DNA of 64,000 nucleotides. Origin: Fistulifera solaris (lineage: Eukaryota; Bacillariophyta; Bacillariophyceae; Naviculales; Stauroneidaceae). The notes beneath the pieces are model-generated. The model ran no database searches. It worked only from the letters and a program-made list of their open reading frames with translations, and was not told the origin of the DNA. Shown here piece after piece: positions 53,473 to 63,878 of the stretch. The stretch is taken from NCBI GenBank assembly GCA_030295235.1, contig AP026130.1, positions 248,001 through 312,000 of the forward strand, read 5' to 3'. Within the stretch, counting starts at the first letter, position 1. Each line of letters begins with the position of its first letter. The position numbers were made by a program, and so were the translations under genes.

Positions 53473-56146
53473 CTAGTTGTAACTCTTGGTTGTCCCCTTT
53501 GTTGTCAAGAATTCCACCATTTCTATTGAAGCACCATTCAGTAAAGCGCAATCAAGAACACCATGGGCTGAACTATCGTGAGCATCACTAAAGAAACCGA
53601 TTAGAAAACCCGTTGGAAAAATACAAGCAATCTTTTCATTCGAACTTACAGTTTGCCGCCGTTTTGAAGTAAAAACTCAGCCATCTCAATGGCGTGCCAC
53701 TCTTCGTCTCCTTCTGGTACAGGTACGAGGGCACAAGCGTGGAGGGGCGTCCGCCCACCTTCGTCTGGGTTAGTCCAGTCAGGACTCCCTCCACGCGCAA
53801 GAGACCCGGCTGCTGCTACGAGGTCACATTTTTGGCCGCGTCGTACAACGCCTTGCTGTACTTCTCTACCTTTTCTTCATCCGTCAAACCCTCACATCCC
53901 TCATATTGCAAAAAACCTTTCCACTGATATTTGCTTTTAATCCAAGCTTCCCGCCCCTTCCTGTCGGCATTCTCCGTTGGCTTTTGCCATCCTGTCTGCG
54001 CGGCCAGTCCTTCTTCCCAAATTGGATTTACTTTGTCATTCCCGAGCAAGCAGATGACACCGCCTTCCGCGAGACTTATTGAGTCGAGCTTTAGGGATCG
54101 AACTCGGCTAACGTGTATTCCCAAAGAACGGTGAACGCCACTGCATTCTATGCAAACCAGAATGCCGAGATTTAGTGAAGCCCAGTCAGGTGAAGCCATA
54201 CCACAGTCCGCACAAGTCGGGTTCAGGTTCATGATCTTTTCCACCAGTGGGCTGGCGTTCTGAGGAGGACCAAGAGGATTTGTTTCCATTTCCGGTGATG
54301 TGTCGCTTACTTCGCGTACTTCTGTAGGCGGCAATTCCGAAAAGCTAGATTCTCTCGTATTCCCTGAATTTATGGGCTTCCTTCCGAGGTTTTGGTTCAA
54401 GTGCGGCGCATTCGGGTCGCCGTGGTACAACCTATGTTCCATCGCCGATCGGATACCATCCACCCAAATCTTGTAATCGATGGGTCCAGGGGCTTGCAAC
54501 GTCAAAGGCTTTTCACTGGGAGTGACTAACTGAAAACAAAAGCGTGGTCCTTGTCCCTCCACTGGAAGTTCTCGGACGGTACACAATACTACGTCACAAA
54601 CCTTCACTCGCGAAGAATAGGCCCCCTTTCGACGATAGGGACGGTCGTCGCCATCCGCACTAAAGTAGTAAATTGCATCATTGTCCATGACAAACCATCG
54701 ACGTTGCCAAGCCTGCAGTGCCATCAGTGACGTATTTTTCTTATAGAGCCAACCTTCGATTTTCACTCCCGGCATTGTGTCGCGCTGATATCGTGATGTA
54801 GCCGCCAGTGCATGTGGTAAATTCCACAGTTGAACTTGCTCTTCAATGTCATCTACTTTGAGGAGCTGTCGTTCTATTTCCTTGGCATCCCCATCTGCAA
54901 TGGCCGCCGCAGCTTTGGATGCCTCCGTTGCCTTGATACGGATCGAGTGCACCGCATCCCTCAGGGCAGTCTCACGACCCTGCCATGTCGGAACAATGGT
55001 ACTCGCATGTTCTTCTCGAAGCTTATTTTGTCTCTCTTGAATTTCTTTGATACTCGGAGACAGAGCGTCCACCGCCGTTTTGCACCTTCCGTGATAATTG
55101 CTGATTTCGTGCAAGGTAGAGATAGCATTTTCGGCCACTTCAAAATTGCGACGGTGTTTGATGCTGATCAAATGCTTCATCAGCTGGAATCGCCTTAATT
55201 CCGCCATGCCCTGCAATACACGAACCTGTTCGAGTGACGAAACGAGATTGCTAGCTTCCATCGCCTTTTCGATACGCGAATCACCCGGATTGGACGTAGC
55301 AGCATCATGACCTCCACGACCTAAATTCCAGTTTTTAAAGGCTTTCCCGAGACGCTCTCCGGCCGCTGTTTTTCCGGCGGCCTTCTCACAAACGATTCCG
55401 AAAAGTTGTTCTTTCCGTTCAGATACTTGCCAAATTGGAGTTCCGCCGCTTCGGTGGCTTCATCGGCGTCGGATTTGAGGATGGATACCGTTTTGAGTTC
55501 CGAAGCGGCAAAGGCCTCAAAGGACATGCCCAAGGTGCTTTCAATCGACTGCAGCATGGCAATCTGATAAAAGGCTACTTCATCCAGCGCCTACGAATTC
55601 TCGTGAGATTTATTCCTCAAACGATTCGATTTGGATGTTATTTCTTACCTTCCCCAAATGTTCCAACAACTCGGCCATTTCTCCACCCACCGCTTTGCGC
55701 CGCGCTGCCACCAATTGATCAATTTCCTCTGGCGTCATGCCATCTTCCCTACTTTGCTCTTCATCCCACCGCAATCGACACGAACTCGCCAATCGCCGTG
55801 TCGCTTCTCCCATTAAGGCACCCGTTTGACACAAGGTCTTGGTCCGCGTGGTGATTTCGCGCATCGCGTCGGTCAACAAACTGAGCGATTGGATTTCGTG
55901 GTCACAGAACGATTTAAAGTACGGTGAATCGGCCGTAAAGTTGTGACGCGGATTCCAAGCTGCATCGGACGTGGTAGTGGGAAGAGTGGAAGTCGTAGTC
56001 GAGGGTTCTTCCGGACTGTCATTGAGTAAATGTGGTTCACCTAAATCAAAGTTGTCGTCGCTCGAGTTGTTGGAAGCGTTTTCGACCGTTTCCTCGGTTT
56101 CCTTGACTTCCTTGGTTTCTTGGACTTGCTCATCGGTACTGCTCAT
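53473..56146 (-). CDS. ArfGAP with BAR, PH and ankyrin repeats (ACAP/ASAP-like)
   Basis: Three exons: 56146-55649, 55590-53650 and 53587-53473; introns of 58 and 62 bases with GTAAG donors. About 851 residues. Order: acidic N-terminus; BAR-type helices (about residues 60-420, DSPYFKSFCDHEIQSLSLL to MAELRRFQLMKHL); PH domain (KIEGWLYKKN...WQRRWFVMDNDAIYYF...WVDGIRSAM); ArfGAP zinc finger CADCG...CIECSGVHRSLGIHVSRVRS with the catalytic Arg; two ankyrin repeats (GRTPLHACA and SAHGVLDCALLNGASIEMVEF). The family speeds GTP hydrolysis on Arf proteins at curved membranes. Two one-base changes are seen: T run 55412-55414 (short by one) and T run 53829-53833 (short by one), the latter hiding the ankyrin part. 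Complete ACAP-type architecture, unusual only in its acidic N-terminal tail. Confidence 0.92.
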
Positions 56147-56598
56147 CTTACGGTTGCTTTGACTACAATGTAAAGGCGCAGCAAGGATGAACAGCTTGTT
56201 TCAATGAGAAAATGGGGATCTTTCGATGACTTTTAAGTTTTGTTGCGACCTAACGGTTCCTTTTTTGGAGCCGCAAAAACGACGAAGGGGAGAAAAAAAG
56301 GCAAAAGGGCGGTCGGAGTGTCGTTGGCTCACGTGTTTTGTATTATCGTAAGCAGTGCCGCTACGATTTAAGCTGGATCTTGCTGGGTTTATCCAAATGA
56401 CCCGTGACTGTGACCCTTCGGACGCAATCACCCTAGTTTTCTAGCTGCGTAGGCCTTGCACAGCACTTGTTACGGCGCCAAAAACCCAAAATGTAGGGAG
56501 CACTGAAAAAATTTATACAAGGGCAAAGCGGGTATCTCTATATAGAGTAGTTTTTAACAATTAACTCGCTCGTAGTAATGTCATGAAGAATGCGACAA
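56147..56598. other. Intergenic region, no gene seen
   Basis: About 450 bases between two minus-strand genes, the promoter region of the ArfGAP gene. A 76-codon frame on the minus strand (56201-56431) has no recognisable content. Confidence 0.4.
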
Positions 56599-58621
56599 TT
56601 ACCTCGTCGCCGTCTCATCCGCCCAATCCGCCGACGTAGAGAACAATAAGCCAATCACCATAGCCCAGAATATAGACAAGAATGCATAAATCATTCCATC
56701 GAAACGCATGAGAATGGGGTCAACACCCGCCAAGATTTCCACCACAAAACTCGCCAACGAACTCATGGTACCACCAAATCCATTGATGAACGACACCAGA
56801 ACAATGCTTTCGAGAGGTCCCGGTTCACCCGCGAGCAAATTGCCCAGTCCACCCGATAGCGCACAGGCCAGCATGTTGGACGTAAATGTCCCCAAAGGAA
56901 ACGTCGGTCGCCACGCGTTCAATCGAGAAAGTCGCCAACGCGCCAGGACGCCCAACGGTGAGAACAACAAGCTCAAGGCGAGTTCTTGATTCTTTGGGTC
57001 GTCAAAGAAGGAAAGTGAGGTACATTGTGTGACCAACGCCATGATGAACACGGCCGTGATGATGGCACGGAGCGACGGCATTTGGTCTTCGGTGTGACGC
57101 AAGGGAGGAGCCGTTTCGGTTTCCGAGTCGTCGGGAGCACTTTCCGACTGGTCATTGGCCGCCACACGAATTCCGTAACCGCGACGCTCGTCCCGTTTCG
57201 TCTCAAAGCGACAACGCCAAACAAAGATGTAGACCGCAATGTGTTGTCCGAACCGGTAGGCGATGATGGGGAGCTGCAAGCCCAGCATGTAACCGACGAC
57301 CGCCTTGCCGATCTCGCCTTGCTCCAAAAAAAGTCACCATGGCCGAATTCCAAGACGAAAAGGACGACAGGGCACCACAGAAGCCATCCCGCAGTCCCAA
57401 CATGATATCATCACTCATGGCTTCGGGTGTCGTACCCGCATCCCATCCATCAGCAATGTTCACTCGTCGCAGACGTGAGATGTTCTCCGTCACATTGGCA
57501 GTGACATCCGTAATGATCTGTTCGACTCCGAGCGGATCGTCGGAAGTTGGTTCCGCTTCCTCGGGCTGTGAAGTGTCGCTCGTTTCTTTGCCGGAAACAG
57601 TGCTGGAGTTTGCATTTCCCAAGTGAACGTTTGACATCTGGGACGAAGGGTGTTCCGGTACTCGAGGAGGTGTCATTGTGGTTCTTTGCGATCGTACAGG
57701 TGAATCGGGACATTCTTGCAATTCCAAATCAAACGACATATTGGCTTCTGGTCGATCGGCCTCGGATTGCGGAGAATAAATCCCCGAAGCCAAATGTGGC
57801 TCGGGGAGATCATCATCATCATCTTCGGAATTCCGCCGATATCCGTCGGCAAAGTAATGTTCCATCACATCCACATCTTCCTTGCGGACGGGGAAGAGTA
57901 TTAAACATTTCGACGCTCGTATGCGACGCTCCAATGCCAACAACTGGACATCCCGTAAATCTTCATTTAAATGAACGGGTGGTTGCCAACTGTGAAAGTA
58001 TTTTTGTTTCTTGGGTCGTCTCCGTCGGAGGGTGGGACGAGTCGTCGTTGCAATGTGCAAGCCGTCTCCTTCATCATCTTCTTCTTCCTCATTCGGATTG
58101 TGACGACGATCCCGAATTTCTTCCGCCAAGACCATTTGTTGCAAGCGGGGTGGGGAAAATCGTGTATGAATGATTTCCATCAATCGTTCTCCCGAACACA
58201 GCATCCCCATGAGAAAGCACGACAAACAATTGAGTGGTAATACCACAAAGAGTGGACTGTCGGAATTAAAGACATTATCAAAATTCGCAAACCACGTCGA
58301 TGCCCCCAAACGAAAGACAATCCCGAGTTGCGTAAAGAGCGATAGAATCAAAATATCATCGTACGTGGTCCAGAAATGATGGACGAATTGTTGATCTTCG
58401 TCCGCTTGTGGGTCTTCGGGAGTTTCTTCGGCCGGTGAAGGCTCTTGCCGCTGTCTGGATTGTCGCTGCGGATAAAAGAAACTGTGCACGGCTTCTCGTG
58501 ACGGTTTCGCAATCGATTCTTCAAAATGCGTCGAAACTTCATCGAAATGACTGACGAGAAGATCGGTCGTTGTTGCTGCGTTAGGGCGATTCGTTTCGGT
58601 GGGTGGATTCGAATTTGACAT
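56599..58621 (-). CDS. FEX: FEX/CrcB-type fluoride channel, fused two-domain form with long acidic loop
   Basis: About 673 residues from ATG 58621 (the frame opens at a TTG nine bases earlier). Two CrcB-like halves are present. First half: LFTQLGIVFRLGASTWF, then VVLPLNCLSCFLMGML; after an insertion of roughly 240 residues, LRDGFCGALSSFSSWNSAM and GYMLGLQLPIIAYRFG. Second half: LLFSPLGVLARWRLSRL, PLGTFTSNMLACALSG, VSFINGFGGTMSSLASFV and AFLSIFWAMVIGLLF. The (G)xxGxxSSxSS-type pore segments and GTxxxN motifs are those of fluoride channels; eukaryotic FEX is the fused form. It exports fluoride across the plasma membrane. The large loop in the first half is acidic and Pro/Ser-rich. A run of seven A at 57326-57332 shifts the frame by one base inside the first pore segment. 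Confidence 0.88.
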
Positions 58622-59002
58622 GATGAACAATACTGTTCTTTTGAATTAAACGAGAAGCATTGAGAAGGAAGATGACGATCGTAGGATAGACCTTTGCTTG
58701 GCAATGAAACGAATAATAAAACGGTGTGGCTGCGCGTGTCTCCAACTCCCCCGATCACACACGCTCTGCGGTCCGTTAAATAACGGCACCGTTATCGTAA
58801 TACCGAGCCCAAAGTACTCACAGCGTTGTACTCTTTTCCAGTCCCGCGTGAGTCCCGGCTCACGGAATGAAACACACGACAATTATTAACCGCGATAGGC
58901 CAAGATGCGAACAAATAATAAAAACACAATAACAATTACTGTTGACATCTCTGTATTATTCTCTGTTTTCGATCACAAATACTCACATAAACACTTACGA
59001 TT
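58622..59002. promoter_or_regulatory. Divergent intergenic region (FEX / PUB-domain protein)
   Basis: About 381 bases between divergent start codons. Contains an AT-rich stretch (AATAATAAAAACACAATAACAATTA) at 58914-58938. No gene or fluoride-response motif recognised. Confidence 0.35.
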
Positions 59003-60337
59003 ATGAAGTCTCAAGATACACCATTGAAAGAAGAAGAAGCGAATGAACATCCAGCGGCGCGAAATCCTCCTTCGTATTATCCGCCTTCTCATCATCTTCC
59101 TCCTCCGCCGGGAGTCTTCTATCCTCCTCCTGTTGTACCAGCACAAAACACTACCAGTCCGTTCCACACATCACTACTTTTAGCGACAGGAGGTTTTTTG
59201 GGAATGACGGCGGCCGCGGCGATTCGGTGGTTGAATGGTGAAGATTTTTCCTTACTTCCTCCGAAACAGGACCCACCACCTTCCGTGGACGTCGAAGAAT
59301 TGCGACAACAACAACAACAGCAACAGCAACAACAACAAGTAGATAAAATTGTACAGCGTCTAACGAATGTGTTAGAAAAGCAACACGAAAAACAGCGGAC
59401 CAACGATTGTGTCAATTTGTTGCGAACGAAATCGTCGTCGTCGGAAGATGTCGTAGTACCCCGGTTGATGCAGATACAATCCGAGCTGACGGCGTTGCGA
59501 CAGACACTGCAAGAAAATGAGCCATGGGAACAGCAATTATCGGATACATTAAACAATTTACACGACTGCGTGGAGCATCTTCGAGGGAACACCGTCGATG
59601 ATGGTTCGAATCATCGTACCAACGCCATGACACGCGTCGAACTACCTAAATCATCACTGAATCATCCGAATGAAAACAACAAAGATCCGTCTCCTACTTC
59701 TTTAACAGAATCCGTCCGTACATTGATGGAACAGAACCACCCGGAGGATTTGCGGGCCGGTGTCCCACTGTTGTTTCTCTACATATCCAACCTATTGCAT
59801 CATCCGACGGCACCACGGTACCAAAAGATATTCATGTCAAATGACAGCTTCCAAAAAGTCGATCAATTGGTGGGTGGAAAAGAATTCTTGTTGGTACTGG
59901 GATTTGTGGAACAGGGCACCTATTTGGAATGGCAACAAGACGTGAAGGATCACGGGGAGGTATTACAGTGTGCGACGTCGGCTTTGAAAGTACTGAAAGC
60001 CGTGCCTTCTGTTATGGAACCGGAATTCGTGGAACGAGTCGTTGCGGCGGCGCGAGGAACCAGTTGTCCACCCACACCCACAATCCATACGTCTCATTTG
60101 GAAGAAATAAAAACACCGGAAATCGGTCTAATTGCATCACCACCAAATACGCGAAAACAACATTTTGAAAATCCTGCATTTCCGTTGCTGGATGGGAACG
60201 ATGTTGCTGATAATGATGAATCTCCCGTTTTGCCCATGTCTGCTCAAAGTAACCGAGAGCGGACGACCGAGGAATCGTTTTCACCAATTCGAGATAGCAC
60301 GGGTGATACGGAGGCTACAGATGTATTATGGAAATAG
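59003..60337 (+). CDS. Single-pass membrane protein with a PUB domain (Cdc48/p97-binding type)
   Basis: Intact 444-residue frame. Pro/Tyr-rich N-terminus (YYPPSHHLPPPPGVFYPPP), then one hydrophobic segment (FHTSLLLATGGFLGMTAAAAI, about residues 53-75). An 11-glutamine tract and a coiled coil (about 100-190) follow. Then a PUB domain (about 235-325): RAGVPLLFLYISNLLHHPTA, RYQKIFMSNDSFQKV and EFLLVLGFVEQGTYLEW. The LLxxYIxNLLxxPxxxKYRxI and LLxxGFxE patterns are the PUB signature of PNGase and UBXD1, which binds the tail of the AAA-ATPase Cdc48/p97. The C-terminus is polar. A PUB protein is part of the diatom periplastid ERAD-like import machinery, but no plastid leader is visible here, so ER, peroxisome or mitochondrial membranes are equally possible. 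Confidence 0.78.
   Translation: MKSQDTPLKEEEANEHPAARNPPSYYPPSHHLPPPPGVFYPPPVVPAQNTTSPFHTSLLLATGGFLGMTAAAAIRWLNGEDFSLLPPKQDPPPSVDVEELRQQQQQQQQQQQVDKIVQRLTNVLEKQHEKQRTNDCVNLLRTKSSSSEDVVVPRLMQIQSELTALRQTLQENEPWEQQLSDTLNNLHDCVEHLRGNTVDDGSNHRTNAMTRVELPKSSLNHPNENNKDPSPTSLTESVRTLMEQNHPEDLRAGVPLLFLYISNLLHHPTAPRYQKIFMSNDSFQKVDQLVGGKEFLLVLGFVEQGTYLEWQQDVKDHGEVLQCATSALKVLKAVPSVMEPEFVERVVAAARGTSCPPTPTIHTSHLEEIKTPEIGLIASPPNTRKQHFENPAFPLLDGNDVADNDESPVLPMSAQSNRERTTEESFSPIRDSTGDTEATDVLWK
59305..59338 (+). repeat. CAA/CAG tract encoding polyglutamine
   Basis: Eleven consecutive glutamine codons, mixed CAA and CAG, between the membrane segment and the coiled coil of the PUB-domain protein. Such a tract may vary in length between strains. 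Confidence 0.8.
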
Positions 60338-60380
60338 ATGATTGAATAAAGAGAAAGTAATATACTATTAAATGGAAAAA

Positions 60381-63300
60381 TTAGGCAAAAGGGTCAAACG
60401 GATTCGTGCTCTTTGGCGGAGCTTGTTGAGAAGGTTGCGGAGCACTACTGGTATAACCTGCCTGGTATTGTGGAGTAGGTGCTTGCCCTTGGTTGTAATG
60501 ACTATTGTATCCTGAATATGGTGCTGTTTGCCCGGCGGCGGGGATAGACGGCTGAGCACTCGGCTGTGCAAATCCGTACCCTGCTGAGTTGTATACTGGG
60601 CCGACAGAAGGTGGGACTTGCGGAGGTGTGGAAGGAGCGTGAGCTAAAGGTGCCGCGTTATTTGCTACAACGGAAGGTTGTGCTGCAGGTACGGGGACAA
60701 TGGTTGGCTGATATGTTGTGTCGACTTGTATTGGAGCCTGGGCAGTCCCAATCAATCCAGCTCCGCTTGGAACCGTCCCAGGGATTTGTTGTGTCACATA
60801 TAAGTGTTGGTTAGCCACTTCGGGAGGGTCGGGTTTAGTAACGGTATCGAAGGGGTTTGAACTAGCTACCGGTACCGTTGGTTGGGAAACTGTCATGCTG
60901 TCGAAAATGCCCAACAAGTCATCGTTAACTTGGGGTACCGGCACCGAAGGGGCTGTGTTTGCCATTGCACCTCGCGGGTCGGTAATAGGCGGAATGTTGA
61001 CTATGGTCCCCCGAGCGTTCGGATGCATTGCAGCATGCATAGTATCAAAAGGAACATTGAACCATAACTTCTGATCGCGTGTCAACTGTACTACGTGTTA
61101 GTGATACCGCGTAAGAAAACAGCCACATACCAATTGCCGACAATTACTCACCCGCGGCGCAGCGTTATTCCGCAGCTGCCATCTCCGCTGTGCGCACACT
61201 CGCCGCACATTGAACAGCCGGGACCGATCAACGAGGAGACCATATACGTCAGTAGCCGCATTTCGAACCTGCTGCACTATTTGTCCCCGCATGTTTTCAT
61301 AATTCTTCATCGCTCGGATCTTATCAAGCCCATCTGTTGCTTCCGCAATCACGGCGGTTGGTCCGTGGTAAAGAAGGTTGCGCAAAATCATTAGTGCCTG
61401 GTAGCCGTGTTTCCATTGCATGCCTCGCGAATCGCGAATGCGCAGCCACAGAACCGACATGACATCGGCCAAAATGGTACTGCACTCAAGACACTCCTCG
61501 ACAAGCTGAGCCACAGCTTTTGCGTAATCGCCTTCAAAAGGTTTGTTGGATGTCAAGAGCATGGCAGTGCGACGAGCGTTTGATTGCACTGCCGCTGCTC
61601 TCCTCGACAGACTGCTTTGCGCGAGTTGACGACATACTTTTCGGACATCGAGTAGGCCAAAATCTATTTGATGCCTGCGGTGATAGTAACAGCACTGCAA
61701 GAACAGGGGTGTGTCAGGTGTATTGAGCGGCTGGCGGTTTCGGATTTCTTCGACACGGCGACTGACAAATTCCGCTAGCATTTGTGTCTGGCAGAAATTC
61801 TGCAGTAAGGGCCAAATGGGGGTGCCTTCACCTTCTCCCGCCGATCGTTTGTGGGCGAGATATTTATTTCGATCGAGTACGGCCGCCGAATCGCCCGGTG
61901 AAACAGAGAGATACCAACGAACATCTCCAAACATACAAAGGAAGAAAATGGTGAAAGAAATTCGCGCTTCCTCCTCGGCTGCCTCGTTGTGACAAGATTC
62001 AACATAGATATAGTCCGGTGCCATGGATTTCGCATCCGGTGCTTCCGTCGCGGCTAACTGCACTTCCACTTCTTCCACCTCTTCAACATCATTGCTGTCC
62101 TGGTTGCTCGACGATCCTTTTTTCTGCAAAAACATCTTGCCTTTGTTCTTAATTTTGTTCAAGGTCGTTTTTACGGCTTTCGTGGCTTTGGCCGCCGTTT
62201 CCCCCATATTGGCGAGCGCGGACTCCCCGTACATGGCTTTCTTATCCGCCTTGACAATGTCCACCAGCTCTTGCGCCAAGCACTCGGATGGCGTCGCGGG
62301 AGCACCCGATCCCAGCTGATTTACCATTTGTCGTGGCGACGAAAATTCTCCCTTGACCGTGGTCATGAACAGATCCGGAATGCGCTGATTGACGGTATTG
62401 GCATCCATACCCCGCGTTTCCATGTTGTTGGTGTCCAAATGAATAATAAGAACATCACCCAATCCGTCCGTATAGTCTAAACGGGACACCACGGGCGACA
62501 AAATACCAATCAAGTAGGGATAGGGCGCCGCCAGATACTGCCACAAATGCGGCGGCATGACGGGAATGTACAAATGCTGCCATTGGAGCATGCCTTGCGC
62601 CAGCATGGCGAGAGCCGCATGCGAGCAAGCGGCCAACCGGGTCGGACTATGGCTTACCATGATGACACGACGTTCCGAAAGAAGAGCCGACAAAATGCGG
62701 AGCGCGTGGGCCACACCCACACAGCGTAGTAGGGGTAAAATGGAGTTGCTGGCATTTGCCACGGATTGACTCGACGAGGCGGTCAGTAACGCGGTGGGAA
62801 TCAAGTAGCGATTGAGATCGACGGAAGTAAAGGTGGGAACGGACAATCCCAGTTCCAGTCCTTCCAAAGTTGCGAGAAGAGGAACTCCCTGTTGCTCTGG
62901 GGGTCTCGTCTGATATATTCTCGCCAAATGCTGCTGATGATTGACCAGATTGTGCAACAGCCACTTTTGCGGTTCCGCGTGAGCTTGTTGATACGGCGGC
63001 ATCGTCGCTTGATGGTAGGAAATCGCTTGCAACGATTTGAGAATAGAGGCATAGAGCGAATCGGCACCCGCCGCACGCGTCAATATCACCAGTGCCCGTT
63101 CTCCTCGTCGTCCTACATCGTATCGGGATCGAGCCACCAAATGGGGCGGTAAATACCTTCGTACGTGCCCATGCATGCGGGCGCCCGTACTGAGCTGCAA
63201 CGAAAACGTGAACTGAAGGAAGGGTGTATTTTGCATCGCGTGGTAGTCGTAACGATTGAGGGGTGACGCTCCTGAAGCGGGCGGAGCCGACGTCTGATCG

Positions 63301-63478
63301 TATTCTGGAAACGCAAAACTGGCGACTTGCGGGATACTTTTTGCATTTCTTCCATGAGAGCATCGTCTCTTGCCGGGGACGGCACCCAGAAGGGTTTTGG
63401 GCAAGACGACGAAGCCGCTGGATGCGGAACATCCAAAAACAGATCAAAGAGGGGCAGCGGGCTTGCAGGTGCCGCCAT
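60381..63478 (-). CDS. DENN-domain protein fused to an ENTH-like domain and an NPF-bearing tail
   Basis: Exons 63478-61152 and 61085-60381; intron 61086-61151 (GTGAGT...TACAG). About 1,010 residues from ATG 63478 (MAAPASPLPLFDLFLDV, typical uDENN start). uDENN: LFDLFLDV...VASFAFPEYDQ...FLQFTFSLQLSTGARMHG. cDENN: LLRCVGVAHALRILSALLSERRVI... WQYLAAPYPYLIGI. dDENN: ARISFTIFFLCMFGDVRWYL...PLLQNFCQTQMLAEFV. Then an ENTH/ANTH-like helical unit (about 650-770): VMSVLWLRIRDSRGMQWKHG, ALMILRNLLYHGP, IRAMKNYENM. The tail is Pro/Gln/Ala-rich with two NPFD motifs and a DPFA end. DENN domains activate Rab GTPases; ENTH, NPF and DPF bind lipids, EH domains and AP-2 in clathrin traffic. One frame change lies at the T run 63338-63342. 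DENN is secure; ENTH is likely. Confidence 0.82.
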
Positions 63479-63878
63479 TTTGCAGCGTCTTTTTGTTGAA
63501 CGAATTATAAATAGCTTCAAGTGAATCAATACAGATTGCTGATTACCTTGTTAATGCGCAACCCATTTTCCTCTCGTCATCGGCTGCTTCCGCGACGACG
63601 GTTGAAAAATCCAACCGCAATCGCACCTCGTGTCGTACTGGTTTCTGTCGGATCCGTTAGGAGCTCGGAGTAATAGGAGGTCATTATCTTTTGGAATCGC
63701 TATAATGTGTATCGTGAGAAGATACTACAGCCTAATGCTAAACAATGAAAAAGACGAAAGCGAACGATGATATGACCTGGTTGCTTATGAACCGGTCGAT
63801 GCTCAGAAATGAACAGAAAGTAGCGTTGGCAAACTATCAAGCGATCACTATTCTTTTATATTGATGAGAACACCCATC
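63479..63878. other. Intergenic region, no gene seen
   Basis: 400 bases between the DENN-ENTH gene and the 3' end of the next minus-strand gene. A TATA-like TTATAAATAG at 63505-63514 lies about 30 bases before the ATG at 63478 (minus strand reads CTATTTATAA). Nothing else recognised. Confidence 0.4.

Noticed and set aside
59003-60337. PUB-domain protein as Pex14
   Set aside because: The arrangement of Pro-rich region, membrane span and coiled coil is similar, but the conserved Pex14 N-terminal PEX5-binding helices are absent and a PUB domain is present.
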